Source: Lineus longissimus
Taxonomy: Eukaryota; Nemertea; Pilidiophora; Heteronemertea; Lineidae
Reading direction: 5' to 3'
Assembly: GCF_910592395.1 (NCBI RefSeq)
Contig: NC_088325.1
Coordinates: 5,919,501-5,983,500, forward strand
Length of the DNA: 64,000 nt
Of this stretch, positions 44,620 to 55,613 are shown one piece after another (position 1 is the stretch's first letter; each line of letters opens with the position of its first letter). The translations under genes and the position numbers were made by a program. Below the pieces are notes generated by a model. That model was given only the letters and a program-made list of their open reading frames with translations. It made no database searches and had not been told where the DNA came from.

Positions 44620-47350
44620 TCACCTAAACGAATGAATAGTATTACCCGATACTAAAGGACTACATGTAATTCCTCTACAGCGGGACACCGTGTCGGTTTG
44701 CCGTTGCGGCGAAAGCGCCAAGCCGCTCTTAGTGGAATCGGTCCTAAAATGATTGTCTTTATCAAATAATAGATGTCCACGTCCTTTTTGCCCGGCTTGC
44801 AATTTCTTAAAAGCTTTTGCGCTTGGGATTAATGGACATCTTAAGCCAGTGGCAGTATGCAGAAGGAGAAGAAAAAGAAGACAAACTAAAATAAGCTGTG
44901 TATTGAATAGAATGGTTTGGTAATGGGGTACTAGTAATAGTAGTTGGATCCTGCGACAAAATGTGCAAATGAGAATATCGGCTATAATATTGAAAGTTTG
45001 CTGTTTGCTATCAAGACTTCGGCTCTTCTCTGTCGTCAAATACATTTTTCGGTATGGGGAAGAGGGGGGGAGGGGCGGTTTAGGTCCAAAAGTGCACTTA
45101 CCAACAAGTCCTATATCTTGCTCTTGCCCTTTATATTGGTTCTTCGCCCCTTGACTAACTGCAGGCATCAAATAACACGTTTCTAGGCCTATGCTAACCA
45201 AAGCACATTCAACAACTTAAGTACAATCCATATAATGTACTAGTAGTCTACGCATATGTACTTTCAGACCTTACACACAATAAGTGTCAATAATATCCAC
45301 ATACATTGTTCATAACATGCATAAGTAAATCAGCCAAGTTTGAGCGCATGTTTTATTTATATGAAAAGCAGTGCATTCTCATATTGGCTGCACAGGTTTC
45401 ATTCATACTGACATGTAATGCGCCTTTCCATTACAATACCTGAGCACAACACGACGTCGTGCATTGATGAATATCTCATTCATTCAAGCGATATAGTTGA
45501 TTGATAATATCAAACATCTCCGGTGATCATCGGAAGTTTTCGGGTATGTGACGTCATCAGAGTAACACTAATGAAGTGTTCTGTGAAGGCCTGTTCCAGT
45601 ATTATTTCACCTAGAGCTATGAAATCTGATGTTTTTGATTTAGAATAGACATGTAGAACATGTGTCTGGTTAGGATTTGATTTATCACGTATTTCCTAAA
45701 TTTCCATGATCTGATTGAGTAAACCGTCGCTATTTTGCATCATTTTTTACCCTGCTCACAAGATTGGCCATAAAATTCCTTAGTATCATCAAATATATTT
45801 AACTCTGGTATTGCATTGGCAAAAGGTGTGACAACAAGGCCACCAAAGCTATACTTATGCTTGAAATTAGGCGAAAAAAAACATTTGTATATACAATGTA
45901 CACCCAATGCACACACATTTTATTCTTGTACAGAACCCAACTGTATTTCGTTTAAAGAATGAACAGGATAAGAACAGGCTTTATTTCTATAGACATCATA
46001 GACGGTCTTAAACTTCATATATCAACGACTATTCATCGTAGAATTAGAGACGAAATGAAACTATTTACGCCACTTCCTTTGCCATAATCAAATAACAATA
46101 TAAATCGGGACGATTTGCGGAGGGTGATTTTGTAGCCCGATCCGCTGTACATCTCTGCTGAAGAGGAATGGGCTTGTCGATTAAGTTAGTTTGAAGCTCA
46201 GTGGATAAAAACGAGGATTCTCCGCATTCTAATTCTGCGCGGTATCAAAAGGAGAGGTCAACACCCACAAAAAGGGGCTAGTGGTTTTAAGATTCACCGA
46301 GCGCCCATCTCTACAGAAGGCCTACCATTTCGGGCATGAAATTGGATAAAAACAAGCCATGCAAGAGCAAGCACCTTCAAAATTTGGGAAATTTTACACC
46401 GCAATATAGACAGAATATATAAATCTATGGCCCTAACTTTGCCAAACCCTTTCATGAAACCAAAGCTCCGAAAAAAAACAAAAAAACCGTACGCCATCGT
46501 TTTTTCCATGCAGCTATTTGTTTAAAACCTTGAGCAAAATAATTCATGCGAACCAGTAGGCCTACTTGTTCTTGTTGCTCACACAATGCTTAGGAATCGT
46601 AGGTGCGTGATACAGTGGTATTCAAAGTTACAAATGAGCCGTTCGCAGGGGTGTAGCTAGCTTTTTGTTCTTTTGAAATTTTGAAATTCACGGTCAAAAA
46701 CACATTTCCGGTGCCTCCTTCCCCCATCCCCGGTAGCTACGCCCATGATTTAAACAATGAGTAATCCAGCAACAGCTAGGAAATGTTTGGTACGTCTAAA
46801 AATACGTATTCACGCTTTTGAATTTTACAAATGTCTGTGACAAAAGGTCCGGTCCGAATTCAAAACTTTTCCGACAGCATCATTATGAAGAAGCCCTTAT
46901 TTGCTTCACAGCCATGAATTTAATGAAGTGAGATACAGGTGGATAGACCAACCTGAACGAGTTGAGTCCAGTAGACACTTCAAGTCACATAAGGGTTGTT
47001 CAACTATTTTGGCATTTGTGTCATTGCATAATGCGATAACATTGAAGGTTTAATGAAATGTAGGCCAACATATTTCAGTAATGTGTTAGCTTGAATGTCA
47101 CGAAATGTGTTCCTCATTGGACCAGGATAGATGTCCCGGCTCAAAATGACGCGCGGTGCTCACTTTTATGTTTTCTGACCAGGGATTTGGATATATTTTC
47201 AAATGAACAATTATCCATAGCTAACACAATGATCGGGCCATCTTTTAGCTAACACAATGATTAAGTCAACTCAATAGCTAACACAATTAAATTATAGTCA
47301 TCTCCATAAATTTCACAAAATTTAAATTTTCTCCAATGATTACACAAAGA
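44620..47350. other. Intergenic stretch between NACHT gene and LRR-Ig relic
   Basis: No supported exon. It includes a small MITE (46647-46747). An open frame of 193 codons on the minus strand (45201-44620) shows no domain or splice context. Confidence 0.5.
46647..46747. repeat. Small MITE with CAGGGGTGTAGCTAGC ends
   Basis: CAGGGGTGTAGCTAGC on the left is mirrored by GGTAGCTACGCCCATG on the right. About 100 bases, non-coding. Confidence 0.7.
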
Positions 47351-50059
47351 TTAAGTCATTACCATTGGTAACTCGGCGATTAAAGTCATCTCGTGTCCTT
47401 CCATCGGTGACGTTCTCCTCCTCTCGCAACAGCAGCACAGAGTTATAGCTAAGGTTACCAGGCCAATAACGACAATAGCACCAATCGCAATGAGTGTTAC
47501 TGCCCAAACAGGGGGCGGAACTGCCCCAGCCTCATAGACTACTTCAACCTTCATCAACGAACTACCAAAATCGTTTGTGGCGGAACAAGACGAGGTGTAG
47601 ACATCTTCCAAAGAATATGACCGCAAGGTGAAACTTAATATAGTGCGGTGTTTCGGAATCGGACCTTCTTCGAAGCTGTAAAGAGTTTCTTTGTAGGTAA
47701 GATAATCATCCAGAGGCGTTCCGCTAGTGACTCGGTACGCTATGTTTGGGTACTCGTAGTAGTCAAAAGCCGTACAAACGAATATAAAATTATTGTTGAG
47801 GTCTTTATCATGTAGCGGTAAAAGGGGTTATTATATTTTGTCACCGTATAAACTTCTTGCAACTCTGAACTCGAACCCACAGTCTAAACCAACTAAGATA
47901 TGTGATTTACATTATTTATTATCCACGTCACTCTAACTTCTTACCTACAACCATCACTGAAACATTACAAAATAAAGTGCACCACAAAGTATCAACAAGA
48001 GTTGATATTGATATAAAAGAATCTTACCATGCCATAAGATCAAGGGTGAAGTCAATTAAAATGCTCTGGCGCTTTTCAAGAGAAATGTCTTGTTTAACTA
48101 CAGAGGGTGAATGCTGGCTTTCTGGATATGCCAGGACTTACTAAAAACATCTGAACATCATCATTTATACCTAATTACACACCCCCCTAATGGGCAAATA
48201 GCCTAGCCCAAGTATCAGGCTCTGAGCCAACTAGCACTCAGTAATTAAGGAAACAACCAATCAGTACACAGCAGCATCAATACAAGATTATCAGACAGGG
48301 CCAAGGGCATGGGCCTAGTAACCAGCTGCTAATCAGGAAGATCATAAAAGGGGTCAAACAGCTTAAAAGATAGAGATTATAAAACAATGGAAAGGGGCAA
48401 TTAAGAAGGCAGGTGTTGAAACTCATAACGGTTAACGATCCTGGGTGTCTGGGTTCACCAGGGCTAGGGAGGAACATGAGAAATAATAATTACAGATATT
48501 AGTAAGCAATTCCTAATATTGTCACAATCAGTTGCTACCGCTGGTTGCTACCACCCTCAAATTTTGGTTTTCCGCATTTCATTGTCGAAGGAGTAAGGCT
48601 ATCCAAATTAAAATCGCTCAGATAAGACGGTTTTGAACATTGCATACTAATGTCGCTTGCTTCCTCGAGGACCCAGTCGGCAAGTCTTAGCGTATTTTTG
48701 CAATCACAGCTGAGCTCTGACGACAACTGTTGTTTCATCACCGTATTTTTTGCTGCAGGGTTAACGGTTTGAAGTGCATTCTTGAAGTCCATTGGTACTG
48801 ATTCGATCGAAAGCTGTAATCAAGTCATCTAGGCCCTTGAACGCATTTACATCCTACGAACTTGGCCCGTCAGTCACTGTGAGTTTCAAGTCATACTCGG
48901 GTCAAGGTACTTCAGAACGCTGGAACGGGCAAAAGTGTCATTATAAATCACATCAATGCCGGTGTAGAAGTTTAAAATGTCCTAGGATAGAATACCCGGG
49001 AAACAAAGGATTCTATTATGCGCTTCAATCTTTGAGCTATTGACGGTCAGGGTCTAATACAATAGGGCCGGACACTTTTTCCAGGGGGCATTTGTTACTG
49101 TTACACCGGTATAGGAAAGATCAAGATCTTCATTGTGCCTGCAAAAGGCTCGAAAACGGACGGCTTTCAGTTTACTCGACAAATGCTCGACTCAAGAATT
49201 TTAGATTCGTAAGTGCAAGAAAGAAATCATCTAGGAGGCTTGATCCGGAGTAGTTTATCAGAGAATTTCGCAAGTTGAGTCGCTCTAGAAACGTTTGTGT
49301 TTTGAACACTCCAGATTCAGTGGCAGAATCGGGTTATTTTTCAGAGAGAGAGTTCGCAGATTGATCAGCTCTGAACAAGGGTTTTCAAAAACAGAGCTAG
49401 GATTATATATAACCAGCGGTTTTCTTCCATTCGCAAAACTTCTAAGTTATCTAAATTTTCGAAAGTTCCTGAGGAGATGTCAGATTCGTTTGGACAGGGT
49501 GTAATTGCAACGGTTTTGTTGCACTGAAGTCTAAATCTAAAGTATTGATAATGTTTTTGTTGAGATATATGTAGCTTAATTGTTTCAAATTCATCAGCAT
49601 ATTCCTCGGTAGTTCCGTGAACTTATTATCCATCAAGCTTGGACTGGTAATGGTACAATTCATTGGAAACTCCCGGTCTACAACATCGATGTCATGATGT
49701 TTGAGCTCTGTGAGACCCACGAATGTACAGCGGTAATCGTATTAAAAGCTCTCCCACAGCACAAATCTCCGTAGATGTACAGTTCTTCCAGGTTACTTAG
49801 TGCAGAAAAGACAGATTCTCGAAGAACTGGACCAGCGTACCTACTGGGTTCTAACGTCTTCACTCCTGCTGGCAATTGGTAGATTAACCGTGGTAGCGAG
49901 TCCTCGTTCAGTTGTCTTTCAGCGGCGCACAGCTTTAGCAGGTGCAACCGGCGGAATACTGGAGTCCCGGCAGTTTGCGGTGGAGAAAGTGGCCATCAAC
50001 ATCGCCGCGAGTAGAAAAAGTTTTCCGTGGTCAACCAAACGCAAACACAAAGTATCCAT
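47351..50059 (-). pseudogene. Decayed LRR-Ig-transmembrane protein gene
   Basis: On the minus strand an ATG at 50059 opens a signal peptide (KLFLLAAMLMATFSTANC). Leucine-rich repeat pieces then follow in shifting frames (for example LSNLEELYIYGD, LPRNMLMNLKQLSYIYLN, FKGLDDLI). An LRR C-terminal cap (LSCDCKNTLRLADWVLEE...MKC) lies at 48792-48535, and after an intron an Ig-like domain with paired cysteines (FVCTAFDYY...SSCSATNDFG). A membrane segment (WAVTLIAIGAIVVIGLVTLA) and a short tail end at 47351. Frameshifts near 49740, 49460 and 49330 and several in-frame stops between 49100 and 48790 cannot be explained by introns. The ends are well kept, so the loss is fairly recent. Similar LRR-Ig membrane proteins act as recognition or adhesion receptors. 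Confidence 0.72.
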
Positions 50060-50396
50060 GGAGGTCAAATTTCCGAGACCTCTGGTCGATGGAAACTCCT
50101 CAGAATTGTTTGAGACTTGCAGTAAATATGAATATGGGTATAAGCACTGTGTCTTAACCATCATTTTCCGCCCAAACAATATTTGCCGGGCCACAACTGG
50201 CCACAGCCATTACTCAGCTCTGTGTCGACTGTCCTTTGTCCAGACTGCCTGAAAAGTTGTGCGGCAATGGTCAGTTGATCCCAACGCAACTATTCCGTGA
50301 CACGCGCAGTCCCTCCATTTGTGACACACCTTGTATATGCTGAGTAGGGACACCCTAGTCTGAGAGCCAAGAGCCAAGAGCCAAGACTCTACTTAA

Positions 50397-50731
50397 AGGG
50401 AACTGAAACCGCCAAGCCAGTTCGTATGACCTCGTTTTCATTTCCCGCGTATCGGGTGATCAGAACGAGGCATGAATGAAACATGGCGCCTAGCTGTCAA
50501 TCATTGAGTGACGTCACTACTATGGAATTTACTACGAAAACTCATGAATGAAAGATCGCATGACTCACGTGATTCTAACATGATTCTCAATAATAACAAA
50601 TTGAACTGCGCATGCTCGGGCACTGGGGGCGGAGCTACAAATCTGAACTCGAATAGGAAGTTGGGAGTTTGACTTTCTCGGGCGGTGAAAGTCGAAAAGT
50701 TGAATAAATCGCTCGGCGGTTCCAGTTCCCT
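50397..50731. mobile_element. MITE flanked by TTAA
   Basis: Terminal repeats AGGGAACTGAAACCGCC and GGCGGTTCCAGTTCCCT are flanked by TTAA on both sides (50393-50396, 50732-50735). TTAA duplication fits piggyBac or Kolobok-type elements. The body has no coding frame. It is inserted in an older repeat made of AGCCAAG units (about 50361-50775), whose inverted counterpart lies near 51163-51200. Confidence 0.85.
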
Positions 50732-50735
50732 TTAA

Positions 50736-52446
50736 GAGCCAAGTGCCATCAGGAAAGCCACGAGCCAAGGGAAAGTATAGGTAAATGAATATAATTATTA
50801 TTTTGGGGAGCTCGAGGCCAACAGGTACTGATGAATAAAGTTTTTTTGGAAGCACTTATGACGTTGCAAGACATCGCCGCCAGGATAGCGGTTGTCTGCA
50901 GCCTGGATTTTTTTATCGTACTATCGCAACGCTGTCTGTACAATACGGTGTACATGGTGCCTGCACTTAATACAATTACATGTAGTACAATCACGCGTGT
51001 TTTTCATTCAGGCCGTCAACAATGCTTCGAGACGAAGATGAGCGACAATTTTGAATGTCAATGATGCGCAATTCTAAGCTGCGACTCGGCGCAGTTGTGT
51101 AGATGGCGCAGTGATAGACAAATACGTACGCTTATCTGTCCTGTAAAAAAAGGCGATCATGGTTCGTGGCTCTTGGCTCTTGGCCCTTGGCTTTTATGCT
51201 GAGTACAGGACAACTGTCAATACGCTGTAAATATTGGAATAAGAGGCAACACAAGGAAGAATTTTTGATTGAACTTTTCATTGAACTTTCGACCTCGGTA
51301 CATCGTATAAATAGATATCTTGGCATTTTCTGATCTCCCGTTGGAACACTTATTCCTTTGTCTACAGTGGTTTACAGCCGCAGTGCAGACAGCGTACATA
51401 CATTTGTAACGGCGCTGGGCGTAAATGGTAGCCATGACCTAATTTTACATAGCTACACAAGCTAAAAATCCGATTTATTTGTTGTCAAAGAATATTCATG
51501 TATAGGCCTACTACTTTAGAGCTACATGTACACTGCTCTCTACGTTACTATGATTACAGAAAGCTTTAAAAATCGGCTGAACAGAGTCGGCAAATGACGT
51601 AACAATTCGAACTTGGTCATGACTAAATAGTTTATGATAACGCGAACTGTTATGTAAGAGCTTTGAATATAATAAGAAGTAAACAAGTCGGACACGTTGG
51701 GATCGAACTTTATGCTGCTTCGACTTTGCCACACAATAGTGCCTTGACATGGTTCAGGCGATCAGTATTTTATACATGTAGAGATTGCGGTATGCGACAT
51801 TAAATGCTATACATAGCATTCACCCTACATGCAAAAAGGGTCTCTCAATAACTTACTTTTGATAGCGACATCTAACTTTGAGGTCATTATCAACAGTAAA
51901 TTAAATTCATTCAGAGACATATTTCTAAATGAGGTATCCTCGGGTATTTGAGCCCGTTCGCTCGGGATATTTAGCCTGTCTATAAATGACTCGACAGACC
52001 GTGTCATAATAAAAAAAGGTGCGATTTTTCTTCATCCTTTGCATGAATTATATTTTTTGACCAAAAATCCTTTTCATATAGATCGGTGCAATGTTAACCT
52101 TTTATGTACCAACAAGGATATTATTACATTATCAAAACCTTTTGACATTTTAGGTTACTACATTTAGTTTATTCAACATGATTTCAAAACGAAATGGTTT
52201 CGAAGTCACTGGCGCTTTTGGAAGAAAAAAAAAATCGGACGCAAAATAGTTCATGCATGATTAGTTCATCACACTTGTCGCATTGGCAATGTTGAATTAA
52301 TGGTAGGGGTGACAAGGGTTACATAATAAATGTTAGCTGTGAACCCTCTATTTCCACAAGTAGTATAACTTATGCATGAGCGAAAAAAAACCTTTTTTTG
52401 GTGTAAATCGCCACTATTGTTATTATTTGCTCAAAAATCAAAATGT
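50736..52446. other. Intergenic stretch left of the tRNA gene
   Basis: Contains AGCCAAG/CTTGGCT inverted tracts (50736-50775 and 51163-51200) that may bound an older foldback element. Otherwise I see no feature. Confidence 0.5.
52428..52446 (-). terminator. Pol III oligo-T terminator of tRNA-Arg
   Basis: After the tRNA 3' end the minus strand reads ACATTTTGATTTTTGAGC, giving T4 and T5 runs within 20 bases. Confidence 0.75.
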
Positions 52447-52519
52447 CGACCCTGGCAGGACTCGAACCTGCAATCTTCTGATTCGAAGTCAGACGCCTTA
52501 TCCATTGGGCCACAGGGCC
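52447..52519 (-). tRNA. tRNA-Arg (anticodon TCG)
   Basis: A 73-base sequence on the minus strand folds as a cloverleaf. The acceptor stem is GGCCCTG/CAGGGTC with discriminator G, the A-box is TGGCCCAATGGA, and the anticodon stem TCTGA/TCAGA has loop CTTCGAA (anticodon TCG). The T-arm is GCAGG/CCTGC with B-box GGTTCGAGTCC. It has no intron. Directly downstream on the minus strand, TTTT and TTTTT runs serve as a Pol III terminator. Both promoter boxes are intact, so it is probably functional. Confidence 0.95.
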
Positions 52520-52939
52520 AGTTAAGTACCACCCCGATTTCAAACAGATTAATAGAATCCTGTGAATAGCACAACACCGGGGATCTGAATCCTTTGTTGA
52601 CAGTAAACAATGGTTATTAGCGTGGTGTGTGTCCTGTGGTGGAATGTGGTCAAAATAATCTGTGACCGTTGTCTGTGCACAGGCACTGACAACACAAAGT
52701 AGATAATAATTTATACCAGGTATAGATTATAGATTGCTAGTGAAACATTCTTCGTTAACCCATATACTTGCTTTATACACAGATCCGATCCGGAATTTAA
52801 AACATCATTGGACAGGCACTGTACGTACATGTAAGAGCATATCATCAATGTGTCAACTCTCAAAGTTGCAGTCGAAGCGGGTGATGGTACGCTACCTGAC
52901 GTGTCTATTATTATTCAACTCTCCCTCGAACATAAGACG

Positions 52940-53883
52940 GAGTGGAAGTCTTAAATGATGCCCAACCTCTTCTGAGCATTCGGCATAGGCCTTCCTCTGT
53001 TTGCTCCCAGTTATAGACAGAAAGAGACAGACAGAATTCATGATAGCCGCCTCAAAGCACAAGATGTCTAAACTGCAGCCACGCCCAAGCATTCAAATCG
53101 GCTCGTCTACTATTCAACCTTCTACCCAGGTGCGAAATCTTGGGGCCGAGTTCGACCTCTGTATGTTAAATCACTAAACTTCCATATCCACAGACTTTTT
53201 AAGATACGTAGGCATCAGGACGGGTCCACGTGTGCCAAAGTTTTGAATGCATTGGTCACGTCCCGGCTTGACTTCCGAAATAGTCGGTTGTTAGGTCTGC
53301 CCGATTGTGAGGTTTCTCGCCTACAGAAGGCCCAAAACTCTGCAGCAAGATTGCTCACCAAAACTAGAAAAAGGGAGCACATTACTCCAATCCTGCAGCA
53401 ACTGCACTGGCTCCCTGTGAGACAGCGCATACATTATAAGGCACTTCTTCTCATTCATAACTCGCTGCACAAAGAAAACAGCCCATCATATTTACGGGAC
53501 ATTTTCAAGGTCAACAAACCAGGTCGTTCCCGACGCTCTTCGAACGATCCCTGGCTGCTAGCTATTCCACGCTCCAAGGGGGCGTATGGCGACCGATCAA
53601 TTTCCGTTCAGGGCCCAAGACTTCGGAACGATTTGCCTGTAGATATGCGCTGTCTCACATCAACTGAACTTTTTAGAAAACATGAAAAACGCACCTTTTT
53701 AAAATACTCGATCTGAAATTTAATTGTTTTATCAACTGTTCTACTATTTTAAATTTGTCACTGTTTTAATAATTTAATATTTTTTCCTTCCTGCACATGT
53801 ACAGTGCTTAAAAAATGTTTTTTTTTACATTAATGTAGCTCTTAAATAGAATAAAGTATTATTATTATTATTATTATTATATT
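52940..53883 (+). mobile_element. 5'-truncated LINE (CR1/L2-type) with ATT tail
   Basis: An intact 3' frame (53243-53716) encodes the end of a non-LTR reverse transcriptase: ALVTSRLDF, LQKAQNSAARLLT, HWLPVRQRI, YKALLLIHNSLH and SYLRDIF are hallmarks of the C-terminal region of CR1/L2-like elements. Upstream (52940-53240) the same protein is recognisable (IQIGSSTIQPSTQVRNLGAE) but broken by frameshifts. The 3' end is an (ATT)n microsatellite at about 53857-53883, the usual tail for this group. The catalytic core is absent, so this is a dead copy. Confidence 0.88.
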
Positions 53884-55613
53884 ACTTTGGTTGTGACGGT
53901 CACGTACCTGTAATAAACGTCTAATCCATGGATGTGCACACGCGCTTTATCAACGAGGAACGCTTTCACAGTCGAATAGATCTATCCAAGCTAGTTAAAC
54001 GATAATATTTCCGTTGTACGTCATGTGTGATAATTTCAGGATTTCGGGGAAGTCATTTTGGGCTTTTTGATTTTGAGTAATATCAACTAACAGAATTCAG
54101 GTCGATTTTGAAATAGGAACTCCTTTTCTAGATTATACGGGATAGGAAAGATATTCTCTCAGGTGCAGGCAGTAAACACAGCCCATATCGTGTCCATTCT
54201 GACATATCTCATGAAAACACTAATAAAACAATTCCGAATAATTGGAACATTTTGAAATTCACTTATGACATTGACAAGATACAGGACTACACTTCTGTAG
54301 AGTTTGATATGCACGTACCGCAGCAGATTTAACTGTGTACTGAGCCCTTCAGTAGACTTTGAATGCAGCATGACGAGTAACGCTATTAATTGGTATCAAT
54401 ATCAACAGCTACATGTAAAAAATTCGAAACAGAATTTAGGATTTGTCGTGGCACAATCTTCGTCACGGAATAAACAGATCTCTCTAAATGAAATATCCGA
54501 CGCAAACAAATTGCAAACTGTTAAATGTTCATATCGGTTTTCTGTTTCAACCATGAATTACACAATCTGATCATTATTGTGCATTTGCAGATTAAATTGC
54601 CAAATGGTTTTATGCATAAAAATCGACGCCCAACTCTAGTACATTCGTTGCGTCAGCGTCTTTTGGTTCTAAACATCCCGATAGGTGACCAGTGTGCAGC
54701 TCTTCCCAGTAAAGATGCAGTAAAAATATAAGCAGCAAACAACGGAGATCATGCGGTGGATCGATATTATCATGGCCTTCGTTTGTTGAAGAGTAGGCCA
54801 AGCGAAAATTTTTAGGTCAAACTGATATTATGATAGGCTCTACAACCTATTTGTTGCTGATATGTGAAGTGCATGATTGCTGTCACAGTAAATGTGCCCT
54901 AATTTTGTTCAAAATTTAAAGGATATATATAAACGAAGCAGTGATTTTGGGAACAAAATTGTCGGCTTGTCCAATTCGGCACTTGATCAGGTCAGGAGGG
55001 ACAGTGGATACGCAGTGAGCAGGAAGTACCTTGCTCTATTGCACATGTCAGGTACGAGCATGCTGGGTTTTTGCAGTAATGAATGTTTTGTAACCGTGCA
55101 GCTGATTTGGGTTGTTTTGGGACCGACTGTCTTGCATATGCAAAGAAGAATATGTTCTTTACCTTTCCACCCTGGAAATATTTTCACCGTGGAATGCTCT
55201 GTTTAAAATGACCTTTGAAAACCGGCCCAATTATTGTGTGTTTTTTTCTCCGCATTTTGCTATTAAAAGGCATCTGTGATGTCTGATATATATTTTAGCA
55301 TTAAACGGTGACGCACACGATGGATATATATGTCAGTTCTTATGTGGAATTATGTTTTTTTTAAATATATATTTTTGTTCCAGTATGTTTCCCAAAGTTT
55401 TCTAGCTTTTTCCCGCGGTTTTTGAAATGTCTGCTGCCCATGTGCAGTAGAGGCATTGTGGGATGTTTTACTTTGTAAACACAGTATACCTCGAATTCAC
55501 TGTCCCTTGTGACTCTTAATAGCGTGCACATCCCTGGTTATATAGGCACGATCTGCAACAGTGTCTGGCTGCAACTCGATCCACTCCGGCAGTGAATTGC
55601 TCTCCCTGCGAGA
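53884..55613. other. Stretch upstream of the kinase gene
   Basis: No repeat or gene is certain. An exon-like frame ends at a donor at 55051. The last part (55500-55613) should hold the promoter and 5' untranslated region of the kinase gene, but no TATA box or other element stands out. Confidence 0.45.
54892..55051 (+). CDS. Possible isolated exon, product unknown
   Basis: An open frame runs to ALLHMSG followed by donor GTACGA. It reads SNSALDQVRRDSGYAVSRKY, a hydrophilic helix-like stretch that looks protein-like. No partner exon or family was found. Confidence 0.25.

Noticed and set aside
44620-45201. Minus-strand frame of 193 codons
   Set aside because: It has a hydrophobic run but no domain. 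Its end lies just upstream of the probable first NACHT exon, and no frame-compatible splice joins them.
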